Shown one piece after another: positions 33,970 through 43,584 of a DNA stretch of 50,028 bases. The notes below the pieces were generated by a model. The model made no database searches. It worked only from the letters and a program-made list of their open reading frames with translations, and had not been told where the DNA came from. The position numbers and the translations under genes were made by a program. Each line of letters begins with the position of its first letter. The first letter of the stretch is position 1. This DNA comes from JBEKTW01 sp049515655 (GTDB lineage Bacteria > Bacteroidota > Ignavibacteria > UBA10030 > SZUA-254): the NCBI GenBank assembly GCA_049515655.1, contig JBEKTW010000025.1, positions 1-50,028 of the forward strand, given 5' to 3'.

Positions 33970-34818
33970 ATGAAGGCAAACCGATTATATCAACATCTTG
34001 AAAGAGACTTTATCACTTTAGTAATGAGTGATGAATGGGCACAGCATATGGATTCTGTTGCCGATTTTATTAGTGATAACTTTAAGAAAAGATCGATGGG
34101 TTTAGTTTGTGATTTCGCAACAGAAATAACCATAGTGTATACTGCTGTTTTCCCATCAAAAGAAGTTATGCAAAAAATCTTAGATAGTGGAACTCAAGAC
34201 GCAATGCTTTTTGTCCATCACCCATCGATATGGGATATTAGAAAAGCTCCAGAAGTTTTTCAGCAAATGGAAAGAGAATTGTTACAGCAATTCAAAGAAA
34301 AAAGAATCTCTATTTACAATCTTCATGTGCCTTTGGATAATTATGGAGCGTATTCAACAAGTGTAACTTTTGCAAAAGCATTAAAAATAAAACCTGAAAA
34401 ACCTTTTGCACCTTATTTCGGCGCTTTAGCTGGCGTATTCGGGAAAACGGATTCAACAACAGTTCAAGATTTAAGAAAAGTATTTGAAAAAGCTGTTGGC
34501 CACAAAGTTAGTTTGTATAACTATGGTGATAATGAAATTAAAGAAAGAACCGTTGCTGTTGTTGCTGGTGGAGGATTAGACGAAACTTTACAAGAAATTG
34601 CACAAAACGATGTAAATGTTTTAGTTACAGGTATCACAGTAAAAAATGACCATTCTAAAAAGGCGCATTCTTTTGCTGAAAAACACAGAATAAATATTCT
34701 TGGTGGAACCCATTATTCTACTGAAAGATTCGCTTGTGTATCGATGGTTGATTACTTTAAAAAAAATGGTTTGCCTTCTGAGTTTGTCGAAGATAAAGCA
34801 ATAATGGAGGATATTTAA
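33970..34818 (+). CDS. NIF3-like / DUF34 metal-binding protein
   Basis: The 282-residue protein carries the di-metal motifs of the NIF3 (YbgI/YqfO, 'GTP cyclohydrolase 1 type 2') family: FVHHP, NLHVPLDNYG and the C-terminal GGTHYSTE. The exact cellular role of this family is still poorly defined. Start ATG 33970 has no good ribosome site. The gene is visibly AT-rich, using mostly A/T-ending codons, in sharp contrast to the GC-rich pectin genes on its left. Together with hairpin-rich spacers on both sides this points to recent transfer, probably from a low-GC Bacteroidota relative. It has no obvious link to pectin use. Confidence 0.8.
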   Translation: MKANRLYQHLERDFITLVMSDEWAQHMDSVADFISDNFKKRSMGLVCDFATEITIVYTAVFPSKEVMQKILDSGTQDAMLFVHHPSIWDIRKAPEVFQQMERELLQQFKEKRISIYNLHVPLDNYGAYSTSVTFAKALKIKPEKPFAPYFGALAGVFGKTDSTTVQDLRKVFEKAVGHKVSLYNYGDNEIKERTVAVVAGGGLDETLQEIAQNDVNVLVTGITVKNDHSKKAHSFAEKHRINILGGTHYSTERFACVSMVDYFKKNGLPSEFVEDKAIMEDI

Positions 34819-34823
34819 AATTT

Positions 34824-34925
34824 GCCCCTTCGCGAGTTTCTCGCTTCGCTCGAACCATGCTGCGCCCTCCTCGTTTCAGTCGTCGGGGCGTATAACGGCG
34901 GATATGAGGTTCGCCCATCTGGATA
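34824..34925. repeat. Palindromic spacer after the NIF3-like gene (cassette-junction-like)
   Basis: GCCCC (34824) and GGGGC (34885) bracket a run of small inverted repeats (CGAG-TTT-CTCG). They are followed by GTATAACGGCGGATAT, which resembles the start of VCR/attC-type sites. A partly complementary ATCGCCGTTACG occurs at 35581-35592, after the next gene. No canonical attC end (GTTRRRY) was confirmed. Confidence 0.3.
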
Positions 34926-35038
34926 AGGAAAAGGAACTGACGTGTTTTTGTCTTTTGTTGTCTGAATGGAGTTGTTTTTCAAGCAAACGCTAGGCCTAAG
35001 GCAGCGTTCATGATCAACAATAATAAAGGAGATGCATT

Positions 35039-35575
35039 ATGAAAAAGGTCTTACTCATGGCTTGCATTCTTATCTCATTTGCGGTAATAATCTTGGGCTG
35101 CAAAGCGGAGAAGGGTGATTCCGGACCAACCGGACCTCAAGGAAATGCCAATGTCAAATCGAAAACCGTCGCCGTCACCAGTTCAAATTGGGTGTATAGC
35201 ACATCTCCAAACGAGTTCGCGGTCAACATTACGGACGGCGATATAACCCAGGATATAGTTGACCACGGTATGGTATTGGTTTATATGAGTAACGGGAGCG
35301 GTGCCTGGATCCCCTTGCCAATAATCGGATATACCACAGGTACGTCCGGCGGAAATACATATGATTTGGAGTACAAACTTAGTCCTGTCTATGGCTTATC
35401 TGGCGTGACCATTTGGTATTATGTCGTTACCGATCCTTTTGTTTGGATTCCTGCTAACCCTGGATCGCAGACCTTCAAAATCATTACAGTTGCATCTCTG
35501 GCAAAAGCTTCTGTCGCGCAGGTCGATCTGAATAACTATGAAAAAGTAAAAAATGCGCTTCATCTTGAGGACTAA
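35039..35575 (+). CDS. Small lipoprotein with collagen-like motif
   Basis: AAAGGAG lies 7 nt before ATG 35039. The 178-residue protein has a lipoprotein signal (MKKVLLMACILISFAVIILGC, lipobox L-G-C with Cys21). A short Gly-X-Y collagen-like stretch (GDSGPTGPQG, about 26-35) follows. The rest is a beta-rich domain of unknown function with many aromatic residues (WVYSTSP, VTIWYYVVTDPFVW). The product should be an outer-membrane or periplasmic lipoprotein. It lies in the accessory island and is flanked by partly complementary ACGGCG/CGCCGT words. Its role is unknown. Confidence 0.75.
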   Translation: MKKVLLMACILISFAVIILGCKAEKGDSGPTGPQGNANVKSKTVAVTSSNWVYSTSPNEFAVNITDGDITQDIVDHGMVLVYMSNGSGAWIPLPIIGYTTGTSGGNTYDLEYKLSPVYGLSGVTIWYYVVTDPFVWIPANPGSQTFKIITVASLAKASVAQVDLNNYEKVKNALHLED

Positions 35576-35615
35576 TGGACATCGCCGTTACGTGGATTTA
35601 CACAGGAGGATCTCA

Positions 35616-36431
35616 ATGAGAATAGTTGATCTAGATGAACACCGCCTCCCTCTCTATCTTGTTTGCCTCGAAGATTGGTCAGACGAGATCAAGGAGGCGG
35701 GCCATCACAAGGAGGTCTGGTATCAGCGGATGAAAGACAAAGGACTTCGGGTCAAGCTCGCACTGGATGATCAAGATACTGTGGGCGGAATGATCCAATA
35801 TGTTCCCATCGAATACTCATGCGTTGAAGGTTCCGACCTGTACTTCATCAACTGCATCTGGGTCCATGGTCACAAGCAAGGAAGGGGAAGCTTCCAACAT
35901 CGCGGGATGGGCAAGGCACTCCTTGAGGCCGCCGAAGTTGATGCTAAAGAACTTGGAGCCAAGGGGATCGTTGCCTGGGGTCTTCTTATTCCAGTTTTTA
36001 TGCGCGCGTCCTGGTTCAAGAAGCACGGCTATCGCAGTGTGGACAGACAGGGCATTCAAGTTCTCCTGTGGAAGCCCTTCACTTCCGATGCCGTCGAGCC
36101 CAAATGGATTCGACCGAAGGGTAAACCTCCTCTTGCACAGGACAAGGTAACCGTCACCGCCTTTCGCAATGGGTGGTGTCCAGCTCAGAACCTTGCATTT
36201 GAGCGAGCCAAAAGAGCAGCGGCTGAGCCTCAGTTTGCAGACAAAGTCGTGTTTCGCGAAGTCGACACATTCGATCGATCAGAGTTACTGCGATTTGGGA
36301 TCTCAGACGCACTGTTCGTCAACCACAAGCAAGTGTGGACCGGCCCGCCTCCCTCGTATGAGGAAATAACGAAACTCATAAGTAAACAAGCGAAGAAAAC
36401 CAGATTACCAATAACGGGCAACGGCGCATAA
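35616..36431 (+). CDS. GNAT acetyltransferase with YoaP-like C-terminal domain
   Basis: ATG 35616 is preceded by AGGAGGA at 5-nt spacing, so the in-frame upstream start at 35553 is rejected. The 271-residue protein has a GNAT fold: YFINCIWVHG (beta4), GRGSFQHRGMGKALLEAAEVDA (acetyl-CoA loop, variant Q/RxxGxG/A) and KHGYRSVDR. A C-terminal part (about 180-265) with VTAFRNGWCPAQNLAFERAKRAA and LFVNHKQVWTGPPPSYEEI resembles the YoaP domain, a thioredoxin-like appendage. Substrate unknown. The TAA stop lies within GCATAAC, the start of the palindromic spacer that follows, as in many gene cassettes. Confidence 0.78.
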   Translation: MRIVDLDEHRLPLYLVCLEDWSDEIKEAGHHKEVWYQRMKDKGLRVKLALDDQDTVGGMIQYVPIEYSCVEGSDLYFINCIWVHGHKQGRGSFQHRGMGKALLEAAEVDAKELGAKGIVAWGLLIPVFMRASWFKKHGYRSVDRQGIQVLLWKPFTSDAVEPKWIRPKGKPPLAQDKVTVTAFRNGWCPAQNLAFERAKRAAAEPQFADKVVFREVDTFDRSELLRFGISDALFVNHKQVWTGPPPSYEEITKLISKQAKKTRLPITGNGA

Positions 36432-36600
36432 CAAACGGCAAAACGGCGCCCACCTTCATTTCGCTTCGGTGGGCAGGCTCGCACACCGGAGAGTAGAGGA
36501 AGTTCGATGTTTCGCTAAACGTAAAGAGCTCGCTCCATGCCGTTTGCCGCAAAAAGGATTTGTCGATTATTACAGCGGCAAACGGCACGGCGTAAACACG
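36426..36600. repeat. Palindromic spacer after the GNAT gene (cassette-junction-like)
   Basis: GCATAACAAACGGC at 36426-36440 resembles the 5' end of Vibrio-type attC repeats and contains the stop codon of the gene before it. GCCCACC/GGTGGGC form a hairpin (about 36449-36475), and GCCGTTTGCCGC (about 36539) complements the AAACGGC words. It is the same kind of spacer as those after the NIF3-like and DUF3863 genes. Confidence 0.35.
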
Positions 36601-36676
36601 CCAGACGTCATCTATGGAAAGGCACGGCGGTGCAATCAGGATATAATGAACGAATATGAACTAGGAGAAAAATGAT

Positions 36677-38011
36677 GTGAATCTAAGAACTGTACTTATT
36701 CTAAGCACTCTTTTTGTAAGCATCAATTCGCATGCACAAAACGCTTCGAACAAAAGTTTAATTGGAAATCGTTTTCTAACATTTAACACGGTTATAAGGG
36801 TAAATCAAATAGAGGTTTCTAGAGATAAAAATGTAGGATATGATGAGAGCTTACAACATACACCCGAAGGAGTTATAAAGTTCAGAGATGCTATTGATTC
36901 CGGATTTCCCGGCGCAAAAATAACGTGGGCTTTTAGCTGGCTTGCATTGCACGATACAACAGAGAATTATTCAAAAATAAGGGAGTTAGTGGTTGGCTAT
37001 CATTGTAAGTACGGTGATGAAATTACATTCATTCCTGGAGCCTATTTTGCCAATGCATACAATACCAGGGAACAGGTAAACAAAGATTTACATGATGGCT
37101 TAGCGATAGTCTCGGAAATGGTGGGCAGTGGTTACCGTCCTCAAAGTATAGTGGCAGGTTTTTTATCAGCAAAGAACCAAGAGTATTTAGCAAATGAAGA
37201 AGGTATTCATGTGTGTCAGGGAAATATTTGGAGCCAATTTTCTATTGATAATCAAGATGGCGATGGATCGGTTGCATATCCCTACTATCCGTCTAAAGAA
37301 CATTTTTGCAAGCCGGCACAAGGGAAAGATGATTTCATTGACTGTGTGAACCTCGATGGATGGACAACGGATTTTTTAGCAGCCCGTCGGCAAGGTTTTG
37401 CAGGTGGTTTTAATAGTCGGATGGGTGTCGGACCAATCGAAACATTGGGAAAATATGGGCAGAAAGTCGGGGTGGAAGAAATGCTCCATACAACAGCTGT
37501 TCACTTTGACAGCGGTTATAATCTGAATGGGTTCGCATGGGTGACAAACTGCTGGGAGGTGTCGCTTCCTATTAGTGTTGCGGGACTTACAGAATGGCTA
37601 AAAGAAATAAAAAAACGCTGGCCTGATGTTAAGTTCATCACTCAGGGAGAATTTGGCTTAATCTGGAGAGCGCATTATAAAGACAACGATTTTAATTACC
37701 GTTTTGAAGAAAAAGGCTCAGGCATTGGGGGGTCTGATGCTGACATGGAAATTCGGTGGTTTATGAACAAAGATTTTCGATTGGCATTATTACGCAATTG
37801 GAAGTTAAACACACCTGAAAATGTCATTGATTACACCCGGTACGATTTACCCGCCACAGAGCCAAACGAAATGACAAGAAGTTGGAGTATAATGGGAGAA
37901 ATCAATCAAAAACAAACCAGACCTCAAGATAAGCCCATTCCCCTGTCGGAGCTTTCGAAAGATATACGATCAGACATAAAAAAATATTATCCAAAAATGG
38001 AAAGTAAATAG
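36677..38011 (+). CDS. DUF3863-type exported protein, possible polysaccharide deacetylase-like fold
   Basis: GTG 36677 (TAGGAG about 11 nt upstream) begins a 444-residue protein with a signal peptide (MNLRTVLILSTLFVSINSHAQ). The body resembles the DUF3863/DUF3864 family: FLTFNTVIRVNQIEVSRD, ITWAFSWLALHD, HCKYGDEITFIPGAYFANAYNTREQ, NIWSQFSIDNQDGDGSVAYPYYPSKEHFCKPAQ and FITQGEFGLIWR. The layout (beta/alpha barrel with scattered Asp/His) suggests a glycoside hydrolase/deacetylase-type barrel, but I cannot name catalytic residues. The gene is AT-rich compared with the pectin genes and lies at the end of the accessory island. Substrate and role are unknown; a carbohydrate substrate is an inference from the fold. 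Confidence 0.65.
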   Translation: MNLRTVLILSTLFVSINSHAQNASNKSLIGNRFLTFNTVIRVNQIEVSRDKNVGYDESLQHTPEGVIKFRDAIDSGFPGAKITWAFSWLALHDTTENYSKIRELVVGYHCKYGDEITFIPGAYFANAYNTREQVNKDLHDGLAIVSEMVGSGYRPQSIVAGFLSAKNQEYLANEEGIHVCQGNIWSQFSIDNQDGDGSVAYPYYPSKEHFCKPAQGKDDFIDCVNLDGWTTDFLAARRQGFAGGFNSRMGVGPIETLGKYGQKVGVEEMLHTTAVHFDSGYNLNGFAWVTNCWEVSLPISVAGLTEWLKEIKKRWPDVKFITQGEFGLIWRAHYKDNDFNYRFEEKGSGIGGSDADMEIRWFMNKDFRLALLRNWKLNTPENVIDYTRYDLPATEPNEMTRSWSIMGEINQKQTRPQDKPIPLSELSKDIRSDIKKYYPKMESK

Positions 38012-38631
38012 GGCAAAGAAATTAACGGTTGCTAATACGCGGTCATACGCCATAGGGGTTGTAGTGCTTCGAGCGTCGTATGCCGCTGATTCCACATAAG
38101 CGAATTGAACGATCCATCTTATTTCTCAGAGTTCTAAAAGTAATGCTCAATAGAGATGTTGCCGAACTCTGTGGAGTTCAAACACGGGATCTCAACTAAG
38201 CAGATCAGCGAAATGACGATCGTTTTCCATCCGATTTTATGTTCCACCTCAGTCGGCAGGAACATAAAAACTTGATGCTCCAATTTGGGACATCAGGATG
38301 GGGCAGTACAAGGAAGCTTGCCTACGCTCTTACAGAGTCAGGCGTAGCGATGCCCTCCAGGTTGTTTCATGAATTCCTGAAGCAGCAGTGAAGTCGACAA
38401 AGTCTACAGGAAGAGAGAGGTTTTGTAGACTCCGTAGACTTCGTTTGAAAAGACAAGAGAAAAAGAAAGAGTAACATGCAGGGCGATGGGGAATGAGGAT
38501 AGCCTCATCCATTGAATCAATCGATTACGCGCACCATGCTTAGCATTTCCCCTATGCTGGCGAGCGTCGTTACCACTTGTTCAAGGCAATCGAGCAACTC
38601 TTATGATAACAGTTCTATGAGGAGAAAAAAG
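38012..38631. other. Gene-free, hairpin-rich right border of the accessory island
   Basis: These 620 bases hold no supportable gene but three notable inverted repeats. GCGGTCATACG (38039-38049) pairs with CGTATGCCGC (38077-38086) leaving one bulged T, an attC-like feature. TTTTATGTTCC (38235-38245) pairs perfectly with GGAACATAAAA (38259-38269). A 19-bp imperfect stem (16 matches) joins 38390-38408 and 38424-38442. AGGAG for the next gene ends at 38624. Confidence 0.55.
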
Positions 38632-41600
38632 ATGAGAAAGGTCGTTTGTTGTGGAAGAGACAATACGATGCAAAAGACCCTTCAGCTTTTGCTGTGGGAA
38701 TTCGGACGATTGGTCCTTGCATTTTGCGGGTTTTTCATCATCGGAGGATGGAGTGCCGCCGCTCATCCGCAAGCAGATGATCGGATGAGCTTCGGACGGC
38801 ATGCGCTTGACGATGCCATCGTCAAATGCCACCTGAAAACGGCCGTCAAGGTTCAAGTGACAGGCTCCGGTTCTCCGGAGAGCTACACCATCACTTTCAA
38901 GAAAGGCTCGGCGGTGATCAGTGCTTCAGATACCGCGGGGGCTCTCTATGGATCGCTCGAGTTAGCCGAGCGAATTCTCCGCCGCGGCAAAGCTGCCATG
39001 ACGGGGCCCACCGTGACGGGGAGCCCATTCCTTCGGGACCGTGGTTGGAATCTCTTTTTGACTTTGCCGTGGAACTACGCAGCCGCGAACACAGACTACG
39101 ACCCACAAGCGCTCGTCGATTCAAGCCGCTGGTTTTTCGCCAACGACAGGTTCTGGCAGACTCTTTTCGACCAGATGGCCTATGCACGGCTCAACTGGCT
39201 GGACATCCATGGTACGTGGGACATCAGTGTTACGGATGCGCCGAATCTCTACGCATACTTCATCCAGAGCGCGCAGTTCCCCAAGGTCGGCGTAGCTCCC
39301 GAGATCAAAGCCGCCAATCTCCGCCAGCTCAAAAAGATCATCCGCCTTGCGCACGCCCGGGGTATCCGGGTGAGCTTAATGGCATACGAGGCGCAATTCC
39401 ATACGCCGCACGCACCCGAGCCGTATCCGGAGAATGAAGACGACCTCTACCTCTATACACGTGAGGCCGTAGAGAAAATGATTCGCCAGGTGCCCGAGCT
39501 CGATGCCATTGGTTTCCGTATCGGTGAGAGCGGGCATGGCGAATCCTTTTTCAAATGCTACGGCGAGGCTGTTAGGGCCTCCGGGCGCGATATTCCTCTC
39601 ATCACGCGGAGTTGGATCGCCCGCAAATCCCAGGTGGTTCCGCTGGCAAAGTCCTGCCGGGACTTCACAGTGGAAATCAAATTCAACGGGGAGCAGTGGG
39701 GAGCGCCTTATATGGTGATGGGTGGGCGAATGGCAGGCTGGTACAGCTATTCGTTCGAGGATTATCTTAGTGATTCACAGGTGCCCGACGCTGTCCGGCT
39801 CTGGCCGGGTGGTCCGGTCGCGGGCGGAAGCCGATGGCCGGATGAGCCGTACAAGATCGTCTGGCAGGTACGGGCCAATGGCACACATCGCATCTTTCCC
39901 ATCTACAATCCCGACGGTGTGCGCAGCACCGTCCGCTCAATGTCGGTTGGGACTGCATCTGGATTCGTTGTCGAGGGCATCGATACGTATTATCCGAAGT
40001 CGCCACGGTATTATCTGGCGGACTCAAGCGACGCGTTCTGTGACTGGATCCATGAGCGAGACTGGATGTTCCTGAATCTGTGGGGCCGCCTGGGTTATGA
40101 CCCAAACACACCGGACGATGTTTTCGACGCTATGGTCGCCGACAAGTTTGGCAATGCAGCGCCAGGACTCGTTGCTGCATGGAAGGCAGCCGGAAGGATT
40201 CTATTGACTGCTTATTCTTCATTCTCTCTTGGGCCGGATCACCGCAATCACGCGATAGAGCTCGAATGGGGAGGTAACACCGACGATTATATTGCCGGTT
40301 TCCCGTTCGATTCTCATGTCTTCAAGTCCGTCCGGGAAGCCTTAGCCGACGGCACGACCGGCGGCAGCGACGGACGGATCTCAGCGTTGGAAACTGCCGC
40401 TCTTCTGCAGTCTGACGCATCCGTTGCGGAGCAAGCGTCTGAAATCGCGCCGTCCTCGGTTCCGCAGTCGGAACGGAAGAGGTTCAAGGAGATCGTTGTA
40501 GCGTGCGAGCAGGCTGCCCATCTCGGTAGGTATTATGCTGCGCGATTCCTCTCTGCGTATCGTGCCGCTCAAGCCCAAGGGGGCGTTAGCGGCGCCGCCG
40601 GCCATTCGACATACTATATGCAGGAAGCGGAAAAGGAATGGGGCGCTCTCGCTGCTTGCAGCTTCTACAAACCATTCACCGAGCGTTTGCGGATGCGGAC
40701 TAATACATTCCACTGGTCACAAGAGTTGCCGAAGCTCAAGGCTGAAACAGAACGGTTGTCGCGCATCGCGGCACCGATTCCTGATACCGTCGCGCCGATC
40801 CCGGCGCGCCCCTCTCTCCCTTCGATCGCTCTTGAAACAGGACTCGACAAATTCAAAATCTCGATCCCTGCCGAAAAACTGACCCGTGCATGGGCGCTCG
40901 TCAAGCCACTGCCCAGCAGCGCGTTCTTTCACAAAATGGCTATGACACGGCAGGGGGACCGGTTTGGACTAGAACTCCCACGCGAGAATTGGGGGCATGC
41001 CGTCGCGGCTGAAGTCGAGCACGAAGGGCGTATCGACCGTATCCCCGGTCTGGAAGGAAACGCACCATATCTCGTGATTCCCTCGAAGGCCGGACCAACT
41101 CCTCTTCTATACTCAAGCGAGGAAGCGCTTACGTACCTCAACGCGGATGTTCTTTCGCCATCAAAGTACGGATTGCTTCTCATCGCGTCGCGCGCCTTGA
41201 ACTTCCATCGCGATTTTCTCACTCCCGTCCAGCGTAAGGTTCTCGATCCTGTAAAGCGTGGAATGACGCTCATCGTTCTCGCTCAGGATTATACATCAAG
41301 CCGCTATACGCTTGACTGGCTGCCGAAGTCTCTCGGTGTCGAGACGCGGCCTGGGCGCGTGTTTGATCCCGCCGGTCTGCTCGGCATGTCCCGAATCGAG
41401 GGTGACGATATCATCCGCCAGCGTTTCGTGGCCAGTCCCGGCTGGGATGTATCGGCGGACGGTGGCGAAGCGGTCCTTCACTGGGGTATGGGCAGAATCA
41501 TTCTGATTAACGCGCGTCTTCTCGAGCGTCTGCACGTTGCAGGGTGCGCGGCTGAGCTCGAAACCGTCCTCGCAAGCGGCGGCCGTGAAAAGCCCGTCGT

Positions 41601-43584
41601 GGTCGTGGACGCCGGCACAGAGGGAGGGGTTTATACATCGTCGCTCGTGACGGACTTCATGAATTCGCATAATATTCCGTTTCTCACTCTGGGTGAAGTG
41701 ATTGCTCAAACGCAGGGCGTGAATGCAGCCAAGCCTATCTCCGGCCGTCTGGACGACGACGATGTTCTCGCCTCACTCAACATCCGCGGTGATCGGATGG
41801 TCAACAACGTCCTCGAAAACAAAGTGAAGGCGGCAGCGGCTCTGCCGGCGCCGGTGTCTCGCGAGGATTTCGAGCGCCGCCGTATCGCACAAAAGACTGA
41901 ATTGATGCGAAGCCTTGGACTCGATCCACTTCCTGCCCGCACGCCGCTCCATGCAAAGGTGACGGGCGTCCTTCAGAGGCATGGGTATCGGATTGAAAAA
42001 ATTGTCTATGAGAGCCGGCCGGACTTTCCGGTGACGGGACATCTGTATATCCCCGATGGCGTGGCAGGCAAGAAGCTGCCGGTCATTGTAAATCCGCACG
42101 GCCATTGGGAGTGGAAGAAGCAGGAGCCGACGGTGCAGGCACGCCTGATCGCACAGGCTCTGCACGGCTATCTGGCGTTCATTATCGATTCTCCCGGGTT
42201 CAGCTTTGAGGGGGATAATCACGTTGAGCGCCGCTTTGCCGGAACACACGACGATCTCCGACTCACCCTCGGTTCGCAAAACGCAACGAGCGTTTACGTC
42301 TGGGATCTCATCCGGGCTCTTGACTATTTGGAAACACGACCCGAGGCAGATATGAGCAAGGTCGGACTGACCGGCGCGTCGGGTGGCGGGCTTGCCACGA
42401 TGTGGGCCTTCGCTGCGGAGCCGCGTTTCACGTGCGCGGCATCCGTTGTCTTCGCCAGCAGTCTCGAAATAAATCCGCACAACGGATGTCTCTGCAATCA
42501 TGTCCCGGGATCACTCCAGATCGGGGACCGGGCGGACGTGCTGGGGCTGAGGGCGCCGGCTCCCGTCCTCATCATCGGAGCCGAGGAAGATCGGGAGTTC
42601 CCTGCAAAGGGTATGCGGTTGTCGGGCGATAAGCTCCGCCGGCTCTGGGGTCTCTTCGGAAAATCAGACGACGCTTGGCTGCGCATGTTCCCCGGCGGGC
42701 ACGACTACAACCAACCTATGCGTGAGACTGCACTCGGATTCTTCGATAAATACCTGAAGGGCGTCGGTGACGGATCACCTGTCCCCGAACCCGCTCTCTC
42801 AACCGAGACGCCTGATTCTCCGGAGCTCTACGCGCTGCCGGACGTACCTCAACACACGCTGACCATGCGTGGCATCGCCCAGGGGATGTTCTCCCGGCCG
42901 CCGACCGACGCAACCGTTTCTAACTGGATTCAGCTCAATGGTGGACTTCCCGAAGCCATCGCTCTCGATGTGAAAACCGTGGAGGAAGTCGAGGGCAAGA
43001 GCAGCTCGACATTTATTTCCGAATCCGGGCTCACTGTGCCTGCGATCTTCTGGCCTGCTCGGGGAGACGAACGGGCAATTGCCGTACTTATCTCCGAGAA
43101 CGGAAAAGCGGCGGCTTTCGATGAGTACGGCGTTGAGCGACTTCGTGAATCCGGGATATCGTGTCTGGCCATCGATCCGCGAGGACTGGGCGAACTCAAA
43201 GGGCTTGACTTGCGCCTTGCAACGTACCTCGGCCAGGCTCCGTACTTTGGAATGGCTTGGGATATTGCGCGATCTGTGGCTGCATTCATCCCGTCGGGGA
43301 AAAGGGTTGCCGTTGTCGGTCGCGGTCCAACGGCGGGCGCCGCTGCACTTGCTGCCGCTCTCATCGAGCCGCGCGTCGGATTCGTTGCAGGGCTGGCCAC
43401 CCTCAGGGAATTCAACGATGCGTTCCGGGATGACGTTCCGCTCCTCGCACTCCAGCCGCGGGCGAACTACGCTCCTCCACTTTCTCGCCTGCGAAGCCTT
43501 GTCAAGGCAGAGACGGTGTGGAGCTTCCTGGGCGAGTCCGAACCGAACTGGGTTGAGGCGCTGATCCACTGGGCACGCCAATGA
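38632..43584 (+). CDS. Giant exported fusion: glycosidase-like N-terminus, ThuA-like middle, alpha/beta-hydrolase esterase C-terminus
   Basis: ATG 38632 is chosen (AGGAG, 7-nt spacing). In-frame starts upstream, such as TTG 38512, lack a ribosome site. The 1650-residue protein has a hydrophobic signal segment (FGRLVLAFCGFFIIGGWSAAAHPQ). Residues about 50-120 resemble the beta-N domain of GH20/GH67 enzymes (GALYGSLELAERI). A barrel follows with RDRGWNLFLTLPWN, RLNWLDIHGTWD, GIRVSLMAYEAQF and AIGFRIGESGHGESFF, an alpha-glucuronidase-like layout whose catalytic acids I cannot assign. About 790-960 looks like a Rossmann/GATase-like part. About 1060-1380 is an alpha/beta hydrolase with nucleophile S1250 (GASGGG) and H1357 (GGHDY), as in acetyl-xylan-type esterases. 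A second, degenerate hydrolase-like domain ends the protein. Its stop overlaps the next gene (ATGA). Confidence 0.7.
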   Translation: MRKVVCCGRDNTMQKTLQLLLWEFGRLVLAFCGFFIIGGWSAAAHPQADDRMSFGRHALDDAIVKCHLKTAVKVQVTGSGSPESYTITFKKGSAVISASDTAGALYGSLELAERILRRGKAAMTGPTVTGSPFLRDRGWNLFLTLPWNYAAANTDYDPQALVDSSRWFFANDRFWQTLFDQMAYARLNWLDIHGTWDISVTDAPNLYAYFIQSAQFPKVGVAPEIKAANLRQLKKIIRLAHARGIRVSLMAYEAQFHTPHAPEPYPENEDDLYLYTREAVEKMIRQVPELDAIGFRIGESGHGESFFKCYGEAVRASGRDIPLITRSWIARKSQVVPLAKSCRDFTVEIKFNGEQWGAPYMVMGGRMAGWYSYSFEDYLSDSQVPDAVRLWPGGPVAGGSRWPDEPYKIVWQVRANGTHRIFPIYNPDGVRSTVRSMSVGTASGFVVEGIDTYYPKSPRYYLADSSDAFCDWIHERDWMFLNLWGRLGYDPNTPDDVFDAMVADKFGNAAPGLVAAWKAAGRILLTAYSSFSLGPDHRNHAIELEWGGNTDDYIAGFPFDSHVFKSVREALADGTTGGSDGRISALETAALLQSDASVAEQASEIAPSSVPQSERKRFKEIVVACEQAAHLGRYYAARFLSAYRAAQAQGGVSGAAGHSTYYMQEAEKEWGALAACSFYKPFTERLRMRTNTFHWSQELPKLKAETERLSRIAAPIPDTVAPIPARPSLPSIALETGLDKFKISIPAEKLTRAWALVKPLPSSAFFHKMAMTRQGDRFGLELPRENWGHAVAAEVEHEGRIDRIPGLEGNAPYLVIPSKAGPTPLLYSSEEALTYLNADVLSPSKYGLLLIASRALNFHRDFLTPVQRKVLDPVKRGMTLIVLAQDYTSSRYTLDWLPKSLGVETRPGRVFDPAGLLGMSRIEGDDIIRQRFVASPGWDVSADGGEAVLHWGMGRIILINARLLERLHVAGCAAELETVLASGGREKPVVVVDAGTEGGVYTSSLVTDFMNSHNIPFLTLGEVIAQTQGVNAAKPISGRLDDDDVLASLNIRGDRMVNNVLENKVKAAAALPAPVSREDFERRRIAQKTELMRSLGLDPLPARTPLHAKVTGVLQRHGYRIEKIVYESRPDFPVTGHLYIPDGVAGKKLPVIVNPHGHWEWKKQEPTVQARLIAQALHGYLAFIIDSPGFSFEGDNHVERRFAGTHDDLRLTLGSQNATSVYVWDLIRALDYLETRPEADMSKVGLTGASGGGLATMWAFAAEPRFTCAASVVFASSLEINPHNGCLCNHVPGSLQIGDRADVLGLRAPAPVLIIGAEEDREFPAKGMRLSGDKLRRLWGLFGKSDDAWLRMFPGGHDYNQPMRETALGFFDKYLKGVGDGSPVPEPALSTETPDSPELYALPDVPQHTLTMRGIAQGMFSRPPTDATVSNWIQLNGGLPEAIALDVKTVEEVEGKSSSTFISESGLTVPAIFWPARGDERAIAVLISENGKAAAFDEYGVERLRESGISCLAIDPRGLGELKGLDLRLATYLGQAPYFGMAWDIARSVAAFIPSGKRVAVVGRGPTAGAAALAAALIEPRVGFVAGLATLREFNDAFRDDVPLLALQPRANYAPPLSRLRSLVKAETVWSFLGESEPNWVEALIHWARQ

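Noticed and set aside
33587..34001. Short open frames between eda and the NIF3-like gene
   Set aside because: No ribosome sites, no known motifs, and one overlaps the promoter candidate.
36469..36675. 68-codon open frame after the GNAT gene
   Set aside because: It lies in the palindromic spacer, has no protein-like pattern and no ribosome site.
38512..38631. TTG 38512 as start of the giant fusion
   Set aside because: No ribosome site and a poorly protein-like leader. ATG 38632 has AGGAG at 7 nt and precedes the signal segment.
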